Source: Chiridota heheva (taxonomy: Eukaryota; Echinodermata; Holothuroidea; Apodida; Chiridotidae). Taken from it: a stretch of DNA of 64,000 bases. The DNA is taken from the NCBI GenBank assembly GCA_020152595.1, contig JAIGNY010000696.1, positions 1,103,501-1,167,500 on the forward strand. Direction: 5' to 3'. The translations under genes and the position numbers were made by a program. Numbering within the stretch: the stretch's first letter is position 1; every line of letters begins with the position of its first letter. A model generated the notes under the pieces. The model did not search any database, was not told the DNA's origin, and saw nothing but the letters and a program-made list of their open reading frames with translations. Shown one piece after another: positions 11,101 through 25,077 of this stretch.

Positions 11101-14100
11101 GCACACCCAAATTATTAGATCTTTATTACATGATCATTTTGTTACTATGATAACAAAGGAAAAAGACACTAAAAATTCACATAGGAATCTCCAGGAAAAG
11201 TCATGAATATTTAGCTATATTAATTTTGATTTTTGATAGATTCGGCATATCAGCAGGAATAATGTAAGCTACATTTTTTTGGTGTGGTGTTCAGTTCTGA
11301 GAATTTACATGCTCCAATGATACAGCAATTACTGCCAAATGCATGAATTCACAAATGTTTAAAGGATTAGTTCATCGGTCAAGCACGTTTATCTCATATG
11401 AAAGAGGTTTTCACGAGAAACAAAATGGTGAAGAAAACATTTAAAAATCTTATTCTGTTAAGGAGATATTTTAGATTAAAGTTATGTATCGTTGTGGAAA
11501 AACCAATTGAAATTAGACTAGTTGTGACATGACTAGTTGTGACATGACTAGTTGTGACATGACTAGTTGTGACATGACTAGTTGTGACATGACTAGTTGT
11601 GACATGACATACTCAGATTCCTTAAAATCATTGTGTAGTTTATTTTATATTTTCCTGCGATTTTACCATTGGATATATCAGGAAAGTAATAAAGCGGAAT
11701 CTAGTAATGGTAATTGTAATGTATCACAAAAATAATTCAAATGGTAAAAGGTTGAGCCAATTTTCTAATGCATTACCAATTGTTTAGCAAGTGAGGATTA
11801 GGGGATGCCAACCTTCCATAATAGACTTACTACACCAGTCATTTCTACGCAGACAGAACTCTAGACTTGAATATCTTAAATTAACAGAATAAGAAAGTAT
11901 TTTCTTCACCATTTTGTTTCTATTAAAGTATTCTTTTATGTAAGATAAACTTGCTTGACCACTGAACTTATCCTTCAAAGGAAACTTATTTGAGTATAGT
12001 TTTCTTTCCAATCATAACTTATTGGTTGTCATTAATATTCTCGAGAGATCAGATTTTTTAATAGTCATATTCATAAACCAAATTTTAAAGGAAAGCTTTA
12101 TGTCCATTGCGTATTGTTCAGAAAAATTTAAAGGAACAAACTACAAAGTTTTTTTTACAAAACTATTTGGGAATTAATTCCTCTTCATATGTTTCACATT
12201 TTTTTGAGTATTTTTGCTTTATCAGATGGTCATTTTTGGATCAATTTGAATGGAAAATGATATTTCATAGATTTTTTGCCATTTTAATAGTAATTTTTGG
12301 GAGTAAATGCTTCTATTTGCCAATAGCCAATTATTGGTATATTCTTTTGATAGTCCATGTACTCAAATGAAGTAAACTGTAATCCAGTGAAAATTACTAG
12401 AATACTTTTTATTATTAATAATGATAATAATATTGAATTCACAGCATTTATATGCGCTAATCACCAAAGTACCATATGGCTTACAACAATATATCGTCCA
12501 CACACACACCAAAACCGAACTCATGTCCCCTAGGTCTATGCTGGGGTGACGCAATTCTCCTGGTTTAATTCAATTCTGGTGTAACCACAAGAAAGCCACC
12601 AAGCACATGAATTTTTTACCCTCCTCCAAATGTTGAACGCCAGACGGGGAAGCAGCTGGTGCCATTTTTAAAGTTAGTATGATTTAACCCAGGATCAAAT
12701 CTGAATTACTACATATATTTCGCGATAGTAATTTTTTATTTCGATACCAATCGCAGATCTGAATTGCTGCAATCATTGGACGCTTCAGATGAACTCTTGG
12801 GTCAACAATCCACCAATGAGGAAAAACTACGAACCAAAGCTGCTCAACTCTCAGAGCAAGTTCTTCAGTTGCAAGAGGAGTTGAACTTGGAAAAAGAATC
12901 TGCTCTAATCTTGAAAGAAAAACTCCAAGAGTAAGATGACAAACTTTGTTCTTTCTGTTTTGTGAAATTTGACTACTGTGTATGGTGTAATGTTGTCACC
13001 TCTCGTTTACCTTGGTAAATGCAACATGGTTGTGTATCATATTGTGTGTAAAGTTTAAACGGTCAATGACATCATAACGAAATGATGCCTTGGAACTATT
13101 TTTTTATACGGTCATACTCATCAAAATAGTCATTTCTCTTTTCTTTCAGAGTAACTGGTTGGTAATCAATAGTTTCAGGTACCTGGGTCCTAAATTGTTA
13201 TACTTTTTACATGCCTTGTTCATTAAGGTTCAAAAGAACAGAGAGAGAATCGGGCATTTGTGCTATATTTTTTACATGCCTTGTTCATTGAGGTTCAAAA
13301 GAACAGAGAAAGAATCGGGCATCTGTGCTATACTTTTTAATCGTTTTTAGTATCTTTCATTTCCATTACTTTGGGCGTGTACAGGGTAAATAATGGCAAT
13401 GCTAAGGTCATGCTGACAAACCAAATGTAATGAATGTATGGATGAGATCAGATAGACAAACACCCCAAGAAAAGTGTTGGATATATTCTTTTATACGATC
13501 GTACTCATCAAAAGAGTCATTTCTCGTTTCTTTTGGAGTAACTGGTTGGTAATCAAAAGAGTCATTTCATTGAGGTTCGAAAGAATCGAGAGAGAATCGA
13601 GAGAGAATCGGGCATCTGTGCTATACTTTTTAATCGTTTTTAGTATCTTCTATTTCCATTACTTTGGGCGTGTACAGGGTAAAAGATGGCAATGCTAAGG
13701 TCATGCTGACAAACCAAATGTAATCAAGAAAAGTGTTGGATATGCCTTGTTCATTTCTCGTTTCTTTTGGAGTAGCTGGTTGATATTCAATATTTTCAGG
13801 TACCAGGGTCCTAAGTTTGTATGCTTGTTACAGGCCTTGTTCACTGAGGATCAAAAAATTTATCCTAGAAAAGAGAGAACAAACAATTCATGCAAATGTT
13901 CTATACTAGACTGATTTTTGGTGAGCATGCGAAGCATAATGCAAACCTATGTAATTATTCAACAAGTCATTTGCATATAAGTTATTATATGAACTGACAC
14001 TTTTATACATAGTATGCTCAATCAGGGACTGATAACTAAAATGAGACTTCTTATGGATCCTGTGGGATGTCATGTGGGACATGGAGTGGGATGTCATGTG

Positions 14101-17100
14101 GGACATGGGGTGGGATGCCATGCGGAACATGGTGGAATGCCATGTAGGATGTATGGTGGAATGCCATGCAGGACATAGGGTGGAATGCCATGGGATGGAT
14201 GTCATGTGGGACATGGGATGTCATATGGGACATGGGGTAGGATGTCATGTGGTACATGGGGTGGAATGCCATGAGTAACACAGAGTGTGACATAGGTAAG
14301 GATGCCATGTGTGACATAGGGTAGGAGGCTATGTGGGACATAGGGTAGGAGGCTATGTGGGACATAGGGAAGGAGGCCATGTGGACATGGGATGTGATGC
14401 AATGTGGGACATAAAGTAGGATGTCATTGGGACATTGAGAGGGATACCATGTGGAACATGGTGGGACATAAGGTGGAATGCCATGTGGGACATCAGGTGG
14501 GAAGCCACTGATGCGGGACATATGGATGGGATGCCATTGGGGACATTGGGAGAGATGCCATGTGGGACACAAGAAGTGATGCCATGTGGGACATGTGGAG
14601 GGATCTCATGTGGTACATATGGTTGGATTAATGTGGGACATACATGTAGGATGGGATCCATGTGGGACATAGGGTGGGATGCCATGTGGGTCATAAGGTG
14701 GGATGTCATGTGGGACATATGGTGGAATGCTATGTGGGACATATGGTGGAATGCCATGTGAGACATACTGTATGGTAGAATGCCATGTTGGGGATATGGT
14801 GGAGTGCCATGTTGGACAAGGCATGGGATGGGATGTCATGTGGGACATGGGGTGGGATGTCATTTGGGACATGGGATGTCATTTGGGACATGGGATGGGA
14901 TCCATGTTGGACATAGGGTGGGATGCCATGTGGGTCATAGGATTGGATGCCATGTGGGACATATGGTGGAATGCCATGTGGGACAAGGGATAGGATGGGA
15001 TGTCATGTGGGACATGGGGTGGGATGCCACATGGGGGAGAGATATGGTGGAATGCCATGTGGGACAAGGGATGGACATCATGTAGACATAGGGGTGGGAT
15101 GCCACGTGGGTGATATAGTGGAATGCCATGTGGGACAAGGAATGGGATGTCATGTGGGACATGGAGTTGAATGCCATGTGGGACATGGGATGCCATGAAG
15201 CATTAAATGACCTTTTCATTCATTTGATGTGTATACCATAAACTGGTATTGCTATGGTCATAGTTAGGAGTGAATGTATGGAATGCATGGATGAAATCAG
15301 ATATACAAAATACCAAAAAACATCCAAGGCACATGAAGACAAGAATTTGCAGTGTTTCTTCATTTTTATGTTTTATTTTTCCAACAGGAAATAGCAGTGG
15401 AATGTTTTGCTAATAGATCTTTAGCATGGAACTTATTAATAAGTACAGAATGTTTGGTCAAAATGACAGTCATATTTACTAGTAATGAATGCAGAAACTG
15501 GCATTTTCAATTTGATGTTGTTAACTTAAGATGAGGTTGTTAACCCAAGATGAGGTTGTTAACCCAAGATGAGGTTGTTAACCCAAGATGAGGTTGTTAA
15601 CCCAAGATGGGAGGTTGTTAACCCAGGATGAGGTTGTTAACCCAAGATGAGGTTGTTAATCCGGAAAGATCATTAACTCAAGAAACAAATAATACAATGC
15701 ATTGTGATTTAACGGCAGTTCCTGATAGGTTAAAGTTAATTTACACTCTTATATTTGTTTATTTCTAAAGAAATGAAAGAGTGACAACAACCAGTCTACA
15801 CGAACTCACCATCAAATATGAAGAGCTGGAGGAAGCCCATGCATCGGTGAAGTCTGATTATCATGTGACCATCCAGGGACTGGACGCTCAGGTACACACT
15901 TACCAGGAAAGCACCAAAGAGCTCAACACAGAGGTAGATGACCTCAGGCACAGGAGTAAGGAACTCATGGAAACAGTCTATGCAAAAGAGGTATACAGCA
16001 GAGATGAATGATTTTGACATTTGTCATTTATTTAGCATAGGAGAAAGACAAACAGTGGATTATTTTCAAGAAATCTTTTAGTTTAAGTCCTCTTAAAATG
16101 CACAATTTTTTTGTCATTTGTATATAAGTGGAGACATTTTTGTCATTTGTATATTGGACTTTTCTTGTACTGTGACATATGCAATGAAGAAAGTGATGAA
16201 GATCACTCTTAATTAATAAATACAATTAAAAAATGATAAAAATTACTATAAAAAATAATAATAAAATAGATAAAGATTGATAAATAGAATTGAACTGTAA
16301 CTGAAAATCAAAATTATCATCAATTACAAAACAGTTTTAAGATATCAAAGGAACAATAATTTAATAGTTGTTGCATTTAATTTCTGTTAGTTTTCACCCT
16401 TATCATAATTTTTGGCTGTCATATTCTAAATATTCATTAGAATATAATTTGACAAATTTGTATTTATGATTGTACAAAAATGAAAAAAACAGTTTTAGAT
16501 ATTCAATGATTTAGTTAGTTTTACATTTAAAACCCTTATTATAATTTTTTGCTGTTATCATCACTATGATCATTCTAATTTGCACACTTTTATCACATTA
16601 AGTAAAATATTCATCTGAATTATCAGCATCATGTTTTTTTTCAAATTTCTTTTCATAAGTCATCAAGTTGGTTATGAACAGAATATTAGTTAATTTATTA
16701 AGAATTTTTTCCCTTGGGCCCTCCAACCCAACACCACCGATTTTCTCAAAATCAGGGGTAATCCACACCTTCAAACTCGAGAGCCTCTTCACAGTTCAAT
16801 TGCTAGCAATCAGCTATTGTTACACCATACACAACACAGGGGTAATCTACACCTTCCAACCTGAGAGCCACTTCACAGTTCAATTGCTAGCAACCAGCTA
16901 TGTTACACAGTACACAATAGGTCATTCATCTGAGGCTGAAGCCACAAACTTCCTTTGCAGTGAAATGAAACAGATTAGTCCTTGGCTGACCCTAAATATA
17001 AATATGCTTTATATACCTGGAGGAAATTGAATCATAAATGATTGATGGACCATTGAATGATTGATGGACCATGAATGATGGATGGACCATTGAATGATGG

Positions 17101-20100
17101 ATGGACCATTGAATGATGGATGGACCATTGAATGATTGATGGACCATTGAATGGTTGATGGACCATTGAATGGTTGATGGACCATTGAATGATGGATGGA
17201 CCATTGAATGATTGATGTACCATTGAATGATTGATGGACCATTGAATGGTTGATGGACCATTAAATGTTTGATGGACCATTAATTGATGGATGGAGCATT
17301 GAATGATTGATGGACCATTGAATGGTTGATGGACCATTGAATGGTTGATGGACCATTGAATGATTGATGGACCATGAATGATTGATGGACCATTGAATGA
17401 TTGATGGACCATTGAATGGTTGATGGACCATTGAATGATTGATGGACCATTGAATGATTGATGGACCATTGAATGTTTGGTGGACCATTGAATGATTGAT
17501 GGACCATTGAATGATTGATGGACCATTGAATGATTGATGGACCATGAATGATTGATGGACCATTGAATGATGGATGGACCATTGAATGATGGATGGACCA
17601 TTGAATGATTGATGGACCATTGAATGGTTGATGGACCATGAATGATTGATGGACCATGAATGATTGATGGACCATGAATGATTGACGGATTATTGAATGA
17701 TTGATGGACCATTGAATGATTGATGGACCATTGAATGATTGATGGACCATTGAATGATTGATGGACCATTGATTGATTGATGGACCATTGAATGTTTGAT
17801 GGACCATTGAATGATTGATGGACCATTGAATGATTGATGGAATTAATGGTTGATTCCTTCCAAAAGAAAAATTTGTTCATCTTTAAAAAACAGTTTTTTT
17901 TTTTTTTGCTTTTATTCAAACATGATGAACTTCCATAAGCTATTAAAAACTGGTCTTCCAACCCTTTTTTATGAAACCACAATTTGAAATGAACACCCTC
18001 AAATCACTAGTTTTAGTTGCAAATCATCAGCATGACTAAGCCTCATTCAGCACAATCTGTTGTTTATCATCCTCACTTTGCTTGAGTGCACTTTTACACA
18101 AAATAAGCTGATAAGTGGCCAATTCACATAAACACTGTGGCTTTGTGTATGGCCTGGCACTAGGAGCAGTTGTGGTTTTGTGTTAATGAGAAAAGAATAT
18201 TGTATATCAGGTTGGAAATATAATCTCCTGATCAAAATGTAGAAAACAGTCGGGACTTGTGGGGTAAAAGCTACAGCATTATAAGTTTGTAATGAACTGA
18301 TTGAGAGCTCATGCTGTGGACGCCCTTAAAAAGATATTCATTAGCTGTATTCCTACCAACTTATTAAAATTTGAACTCAATATTTGAAGGGAAGTTTTGT
18401 CTGGAATACCATGTTTTAGTGTGTGAAAGGTACACAACATGCTTAATTTGGCTGATGATTTGTTTTCACTCACCCAAGTTTCGTAGCTGGGTATGCTACT
18501 GCAAATTACCAATATTCTACAGTTGATTTGGTCAATTATGATACACAGTATCTCTGGTCAATCATGATACACAGTATCTCTGGTCAATCATGATACACAG
18601 TATCTCTGGTCAATCATGATACACAGTATCTCTGGTCAATCATGATACACAGTATCTCTGGTCAATCATGATACACAGTATCTCTGGTCAATCATGATAT
18701 CTCTGGTCAATCATGATACACAGTATCTCTGGTCAATCATGATACACAGTATCTCTGGTCAATCATGATACACAGTATCTCTGGTCAATCATGATACACA
18801 GTATCTCTGGTCAATCATGATACACAGTATCTCTGGTCAATCATGATACACAGTATCTCTGGTCAATCATGATACACAGTATCTCTGGTCAATCATGATA
18901 CACAGTATCTCTGGTCAATCATGATACACAGTATCTCTGTCTTTGAAGTGGCGATCGTCCCAAGAAAGTTGCCTGACATGGTACCAGTAAATGTGATAAA
19001 TTGTAGTGATGTCACTGACGTCACCTTTGTGGTGGTTATTAATTGGCTTGTCAGTATTTGTGTAAATACTTTGACCAACCAAAAGTTGATTTGTATTCTA
19101 TATTTATATCCACATTAACACGGTAGCTGAACTTAAACATGGGTTAATTTTCTCAATTTGTCGCCAGGATTTAATCTCTTCCTTGAAGAAGTCTAAGGAG
19201 AATGAGATGAGAGCAAGAAAGGATGCAGAGACAGACTTGAAAGAATTGAAAGGAGAGGTAAGAACACGTCATAGTTTATCGATTTGTTTGAAAGCACATG
19301 AACAGGTGGAGGAAAGAACTAATGTTGATAGCAAAAACATTAAGTTAAAATAGATACTAAACATTTCAAAAGTATTTGATTTTTTAATATGCAAATTAAT
19401 ATGCAAATTTAATATGCAAATTTTAATAACAATTGGAATTGCCAGACTTTTTTCTATTATCTTATTTAAATCTATTGTGTTTCACACCTCTGCCACCAGA
19501 TTTTGCTAAGGGAAGTAGCTGCTTTAGGCAACAGGTTTATTAGCATGAATCTTAATGCCCAAATCACGTAGTGACCCTCCAGATTAGCACATGAAAACAT
19601 GCATATTGAAAATCGTGTGTCACGCGATAAAGAAAAAGTCGATGGCATAACAACACGTGTCCACAAAATTTTGCGACCAGATCTAGTAGCAAAATTTTTT
19701 TCGATATCAAAACTATATTTATTTAATCTAAAAAATTGATAAAACAGTACTTGTCTACTAGTGTTCCCAACTTGTCTACTAGTGTTCCGCAAAGAATAAA
19801 ATATCGAAAGTCTTCCATCAAATCATGAAATTTTCTCTGTAAAAAACAGAAAATGGGCAATAAATGATGCGTGTCGTTCAAATACGCGCACGATGTACAA
19901 CGTGATGCCTGCTTCCTTCTTTGGGCATTTGCTCCTGACTTTACCCGATAACGCTTGCGCATTTAAGCGTATATGCTAGCACGACACAGCATTCGGATTT
20001 CACTCAAGCATGCACAAAGTGCACACTGTTACCTAACTACCATTCCATTTCTTAAGCCGTGAACAATTGAATAGCAAAGTTAGTGTGGAAAAGGATTTCA

Positions 20101-23100
20101 TTTCCTGCAAACTGTAATTAATAAGGTAATTGTTTTCTCAGATTCCAGTTGCTATGTTATAAACATTGGTTTTGAAACAAAGGTGTATAAATCTTTGCAT
20201 AGAAGTAAATGGTGTCGGTGCAGTTTCTACACATAGAAATGCATAATGAGCCATTTTCACTGAAGGTTTATTGGATCTTATCCGTACCCAATCAAATTCA
20301 AGTGGAAAAGTTGTCACTATTTTCATCTTCAAGAAAACAATATAAAGAATCACATCAAGATTTCCAGCTGTCTTGTCTTCCTCTTCATACATCACTAATT
20401 GTGTACGTACTGAAAATTGTTACCCTTTCTAAAAATACTATTTTCACTGCTGTTAACCCATTTGGGTTCAATTTTTGTTCAGTCAATAACAAAAAGATTA
20501 CATTTAGAAACACAAGCAAGTATTTTGAGTTAAACGTTTTTTTGAAAGATTGAAAATGATATAATCTGTGAACCCAAGTTATATTTGAGGATAGCTAACA
20601 CATAGTAAACTTTACTTAAAGGATTAGTTAAGTGGTCAAGCATGTCCATCTTATATGAAAGAGGACTTCAAAAGAAACAAAATAGTGAAGAAAGCATTCA
20701 AAAATCATATTCCGTTAAGGAGATATTTAAGTTTAAAGTTTGGTATCATTGTATAGAAATGACTGAAATCAGACAAGTTGTGATGTCATAATTTCAGATT
20801 CCTCAAAGTCTTGATATATTCTATCATATTTTGTCCTATGATTTTGTGACTTAAAAACCATGGGATATGTCAAAAAAGCAGTAAAAAAATTTAAATAGTG
20901 CAAAATGAAATAAACTTTCTTTAAAATACATGGACATGCTTGACCACTGAACTAATCCTTTAAATCAAGCAAAGAAAAAACTTCTTGTAAGCAACTGTCA
21001 ACTGAAGCTGCCATGAAAAGCATCTGAGTTACAGGGGCAGTCAAGAAACCCCATCGTTACAGGTCCTGTACTGTGGCTGTCCATGATAGCTGGCATTAAA
21101 AACTGCTTTAGTCAGATGTTAACGCTATTTTATACAATTATCATTGTATCATAATATCTTTACTTGCTTACAGTTCTTTTTGCTTGAAGAGCAGCATGGA
21201 GACTTACAGTATAATCTGCAAAGTGGTAAAGAAAGAGAGAAAGAGTTAAGAGAAAAGTTAGAAGTCCTCGGTTTAATGACTACGTCACTTGAAGAAAATG
21301 TTGATCGACTGAGGGAAGAAAAGAACGAGGCGAATCAAACAGCGAATGAAAGACTTGAAGTTATCAAGCAGTTTGAAGGCGAAGTTTCAAGGCTGAGTGA
21401 TGAATTACAAAGGTTTGTTAAAGCACTGCTGACATCTAAACACTTTGTACTGTTTTTGTAATGTTAAAGTCTGAGCAGGGTGTTCTTTAGATATTAAAAA
21501 TGGTGTATTCTTGCCTATGAGGTTAGTGAATGAAGATGCAGTATTTTATTGTACATTTTCCCATCCACACATGCATTTTTAATTAATAGCAAACATAAAA
21601 TTTCTTTGTCTGAAGTGAAATTTGTACATTGGAGGCTCACCTCAAAACAACTTGAAGCATACATTATTGACAAGGATAGCTGTTGGAATATTTGAGTCTG
21701 GCATGACAGAAAAAGAAGTTTAATTTTGCTTGTCTTGGGCAGAGTTTGATAAACCTTGCATTACTCCTCGATCTCTGCCATGCAATTGTGTAGCATCCGT
21801 TGACTTAAAGAGCTTCAGTATACTTGTCAGTGTTTGTGATCCAGGACAGCTGGTGAAGTTGAATGGTGAGATACTGATAAGAATCCATTTTCTGTTTAGA
21901 GAGTTTTTGGTAAAGGCTTTATATTTTTTTAAAGAACTTGTTTCAGAAATCTTAAACAGCAGGAAATAACATAAGAGTCATTGTCACTCTCTTTGGGACA
22001 TTGGTTAATTCTGTTTAAGATTTTTGGTGAGCATGCGAACCTATGTAACGGCGATTTTGTCCGTCCGTCCGGTTGGCCGTCCACAGTTTTTCCTGAGAAT
22101 TTGTCAGAAATATTAGTTTTTCGAGAAGTTTCCTTAGAGTTGCTCAGAAAAAGTTAGTTTCTTCAGATATCTATATGGAAGGTTAGAATTTCCTCACAAA
22201 ATGTTCAAGTTTTTCAGAGATACTTAAGACAAGTTGAAGACTAGTTTCCTTAAAAAGTCTACAAAACATTTGATATTTCCTTAGAATATACCTATAAAAT
22301 AATATAATTTTACAATATTCTTCAGAGATCCTCAAGCGTCTCTCTCGTGGCACTGGAGGTTTAAAATTCTTTAAAATATTTGGGCACCAACGGTTGTATC
22401 AGGCATGATTATTAAACTCCCCCTTAATTATTGTGGTCATTTGCATAAAATTGCTACAGTATATGAACTGACCAGACTCTTTTATTTAGTATTCTCAGTC
22501 AGGGAGTGTGATAGGATGTGACTGCATATGGACATAGGGAGGGATGCCATGTGGGACATAGATGGGGTCCACGCGGGACATCCATTTGATATAATATATA
22601 CCATGTAGTATACACCAAGGGCTATATCAGGCATAATTATTTGACCACCCTTTTTTTTTCAAGTCATTTGCGTTGTAAGTTATTATATGAACTGACACTT
22701 TCATACACAGTATGCTCAATCAATGACTGATAGATAAGATGAGACTTCTTATGGAGCTTATGGGATGTCATGTGGGACATGGGGTGGGATGCCATGTGGG
22801 ACATGGGGTGGGATGCCATGTGGGACATGGGGTGTGATGCCATGAGTAACACAGTGTGACATAGGTTGGGATGCCATGTGTGGCATAGGGTAGGAGGCTA
22901 TGTGGTACATGGGATGTGATACCATGTGGGGCATAAAGTAGGATGTTATTGGGACAATGGGAGGGATACCATGTGGAACATATTGTGGGATCCAATGTGG
23001 GGCATGAGGTAGGAAGCCGCTGATGTGGGACATATGGTGGGATGCCATGGGGGACATTATTAGAGATGCCACGTGGGACTCAGGGAGGGATGCCATGTGG

Positions 23101-25022
23101 GACATTGGGAGGGATGTCATATGGTACATATGGTTGGTTTAATGTGGGACATACATGTAGGATGGGATCCATGTGGGACATAGGGTGGGATGCCATGTGG
23201 GTCATAGGGTGGGATGCCGTTTGGGACATATCGTGGAATGCCATGTGGGACATATGGTGGAATGCCATGTGAGACATACTGTATGGTGGAATGCCATGTG
23301 GGAGATATGGTGGAGTGCCATGTGGGACAAGCATGGGATGGGATGTCATGTGAGACATGAGGTAGGATGTCATTTGGCACATGGGATAGGTGATCCATTT
23401 GGGATATATGATGGGATACTATGTGGGTCATGGGATGTCATGTGGGACATAGGGTGGGATGCCATGTAGGACATGGAATGCCATGTGGGATATGGAATGC
23501 CATGTGGGACATGGAATGCCATGTGGGAGATGGAATGCCATGTGGGACTTAAGTGTGAGATGCAATTTTTATAATAGGCCAGGTCATATGATATGGGTGT
23601 CAATTTGCATGGTCATGCGAACCATGACTGTATTTACCATTCTTTTTCACTTTTAGCATCTCCTTTTAATTTTTCTTTATGTAATTTCAACTATGAAAGA
23701 TGTACATTAACATGGATCATGGACATACAGCTTTCCCAGTATCCGTGTCCCGAAGGATAATGGAAGTTGAGCTCTCCTGCAGACTCGGCTAGTACCTGGT
23801 CCTCCATTATTCCTCTGTAAAGCTATGTCATGCATTAACCTTTAATTGTGGATGATTTGGATAAAATATTTATTTCTGGTGTTTCCAGTTGATAAATATG
23901 ACTAAATCGACCCTGAACTTTTTCCTGAAAGGATTAGCGAGACATGTCTATCTTAAATGGTAGAGCACAAACAGAATTGGGGAAAGAACTTCTTATCTAT
24001 GTTATTCTGGTCCAGAAAACATCAAGTTTTAAAGAGGTCACAATTGAATTTCTTAGAAAGAAAGAACTGGTGTAGAAAGAACTGGTGTAAAAAGAACTGG
24101 TGTAGAAAGAATTGGTGTAGAAAGAACTGGTGTAGTAACAACTTGTGTAGAAAGAACTGGTGTAGAAAGAACTGGTGTAGAAAGAACTGGTGTAGAAAGA
24201 ACTGGTGTAGAAAGAACTGGTGTAGAAAGAACTGGTGTAGAAAGAACTGGTGTAGAAAGAACTGGTGTAGAAAGAACTGGTGTAGAAAGAACTGGTGTAG
24301 AAAGAACTGGTGTAGAAAGAACTTGTGTAGAAAGAACTGGTGTAAGTAAGAACTGTGTAGAAAGAACTGGTGTAGAAAGAACTGGTGTAGAAAGAACTGG
24401 TGTAGAAAGAACTGGTGTAGAAAGAACTGGTGTAGAAAGAACTGGTGTAGTAAGAACTGGTGTAGAAAGAACTGGTGTAGAAAGAACTGGTGTAGAAAGA
24501 ACTTGTGTAGAAAGAACTTGTGTAGAAAGAACTGGTGTAGAAAGAATTGGTGTAGAAAGAACTGGTGTAGAAAGAACTGGTGTAGAAAGAACTGGTGTAG
24601 AAAGAATTGGTGTAGAAAGAACTGGTGTAGAAAGAACTTGTGTAGAAAGAACTGGTGTAGAAAGAACTGGTGTAGAAAGAACTGGTGTAGAAAGAACTGG
24701 TGTAGAAAGAACTGGTGTAGAACGAACTGGTGTAGAAAGAACTGGTGTTGAAAGAACTGGTGTTGAAAGAACTGGTGTAGAATGCTCTCTAAAAAGGAGT
24801 GTTGTCACCACTCACTATTATCAATTATTCATGTATTTTATTGGAAATTATTTAAACTTTTTTGCTAATTGGAAGTACTGCCCATTATACTCTTTTAGAT
24901 CTACTTTCTCCCCTTTCATCTCTATCTCATACCTCTTTAAGAAAAATTGTTCCGATGACATCATTACCTTCTTCCGTAACAGCAACTTTTCCCACTTGAT
25001 TTAATACTCACTCATCTCCACC

Positions 25023-25077
<55 letters not shown>

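Noticed and set aside
14051-15219. Several 60-170-codon frames rich in Met, His, Pro and Ser, also at 22664-23603 and 54745-55846
   Set aside because: These are translations of the 24-bp minisatellite in the minisatellite-cored elements on either strand.
17032-17982. 316-codon open frame on the minus strand
   Set aside because: It is made almost wholly of the 19-bp tandem array; composition and repetition explain the open frame, and no domain or start context supports a gene.
24053-24811. 252-codon minus-strand and 130/82-codon plus-strand frames
   Set aside because: The 15-bp unit is a multiple of three, so all frames without a stop in the unit remain open. It is an array, not coding.
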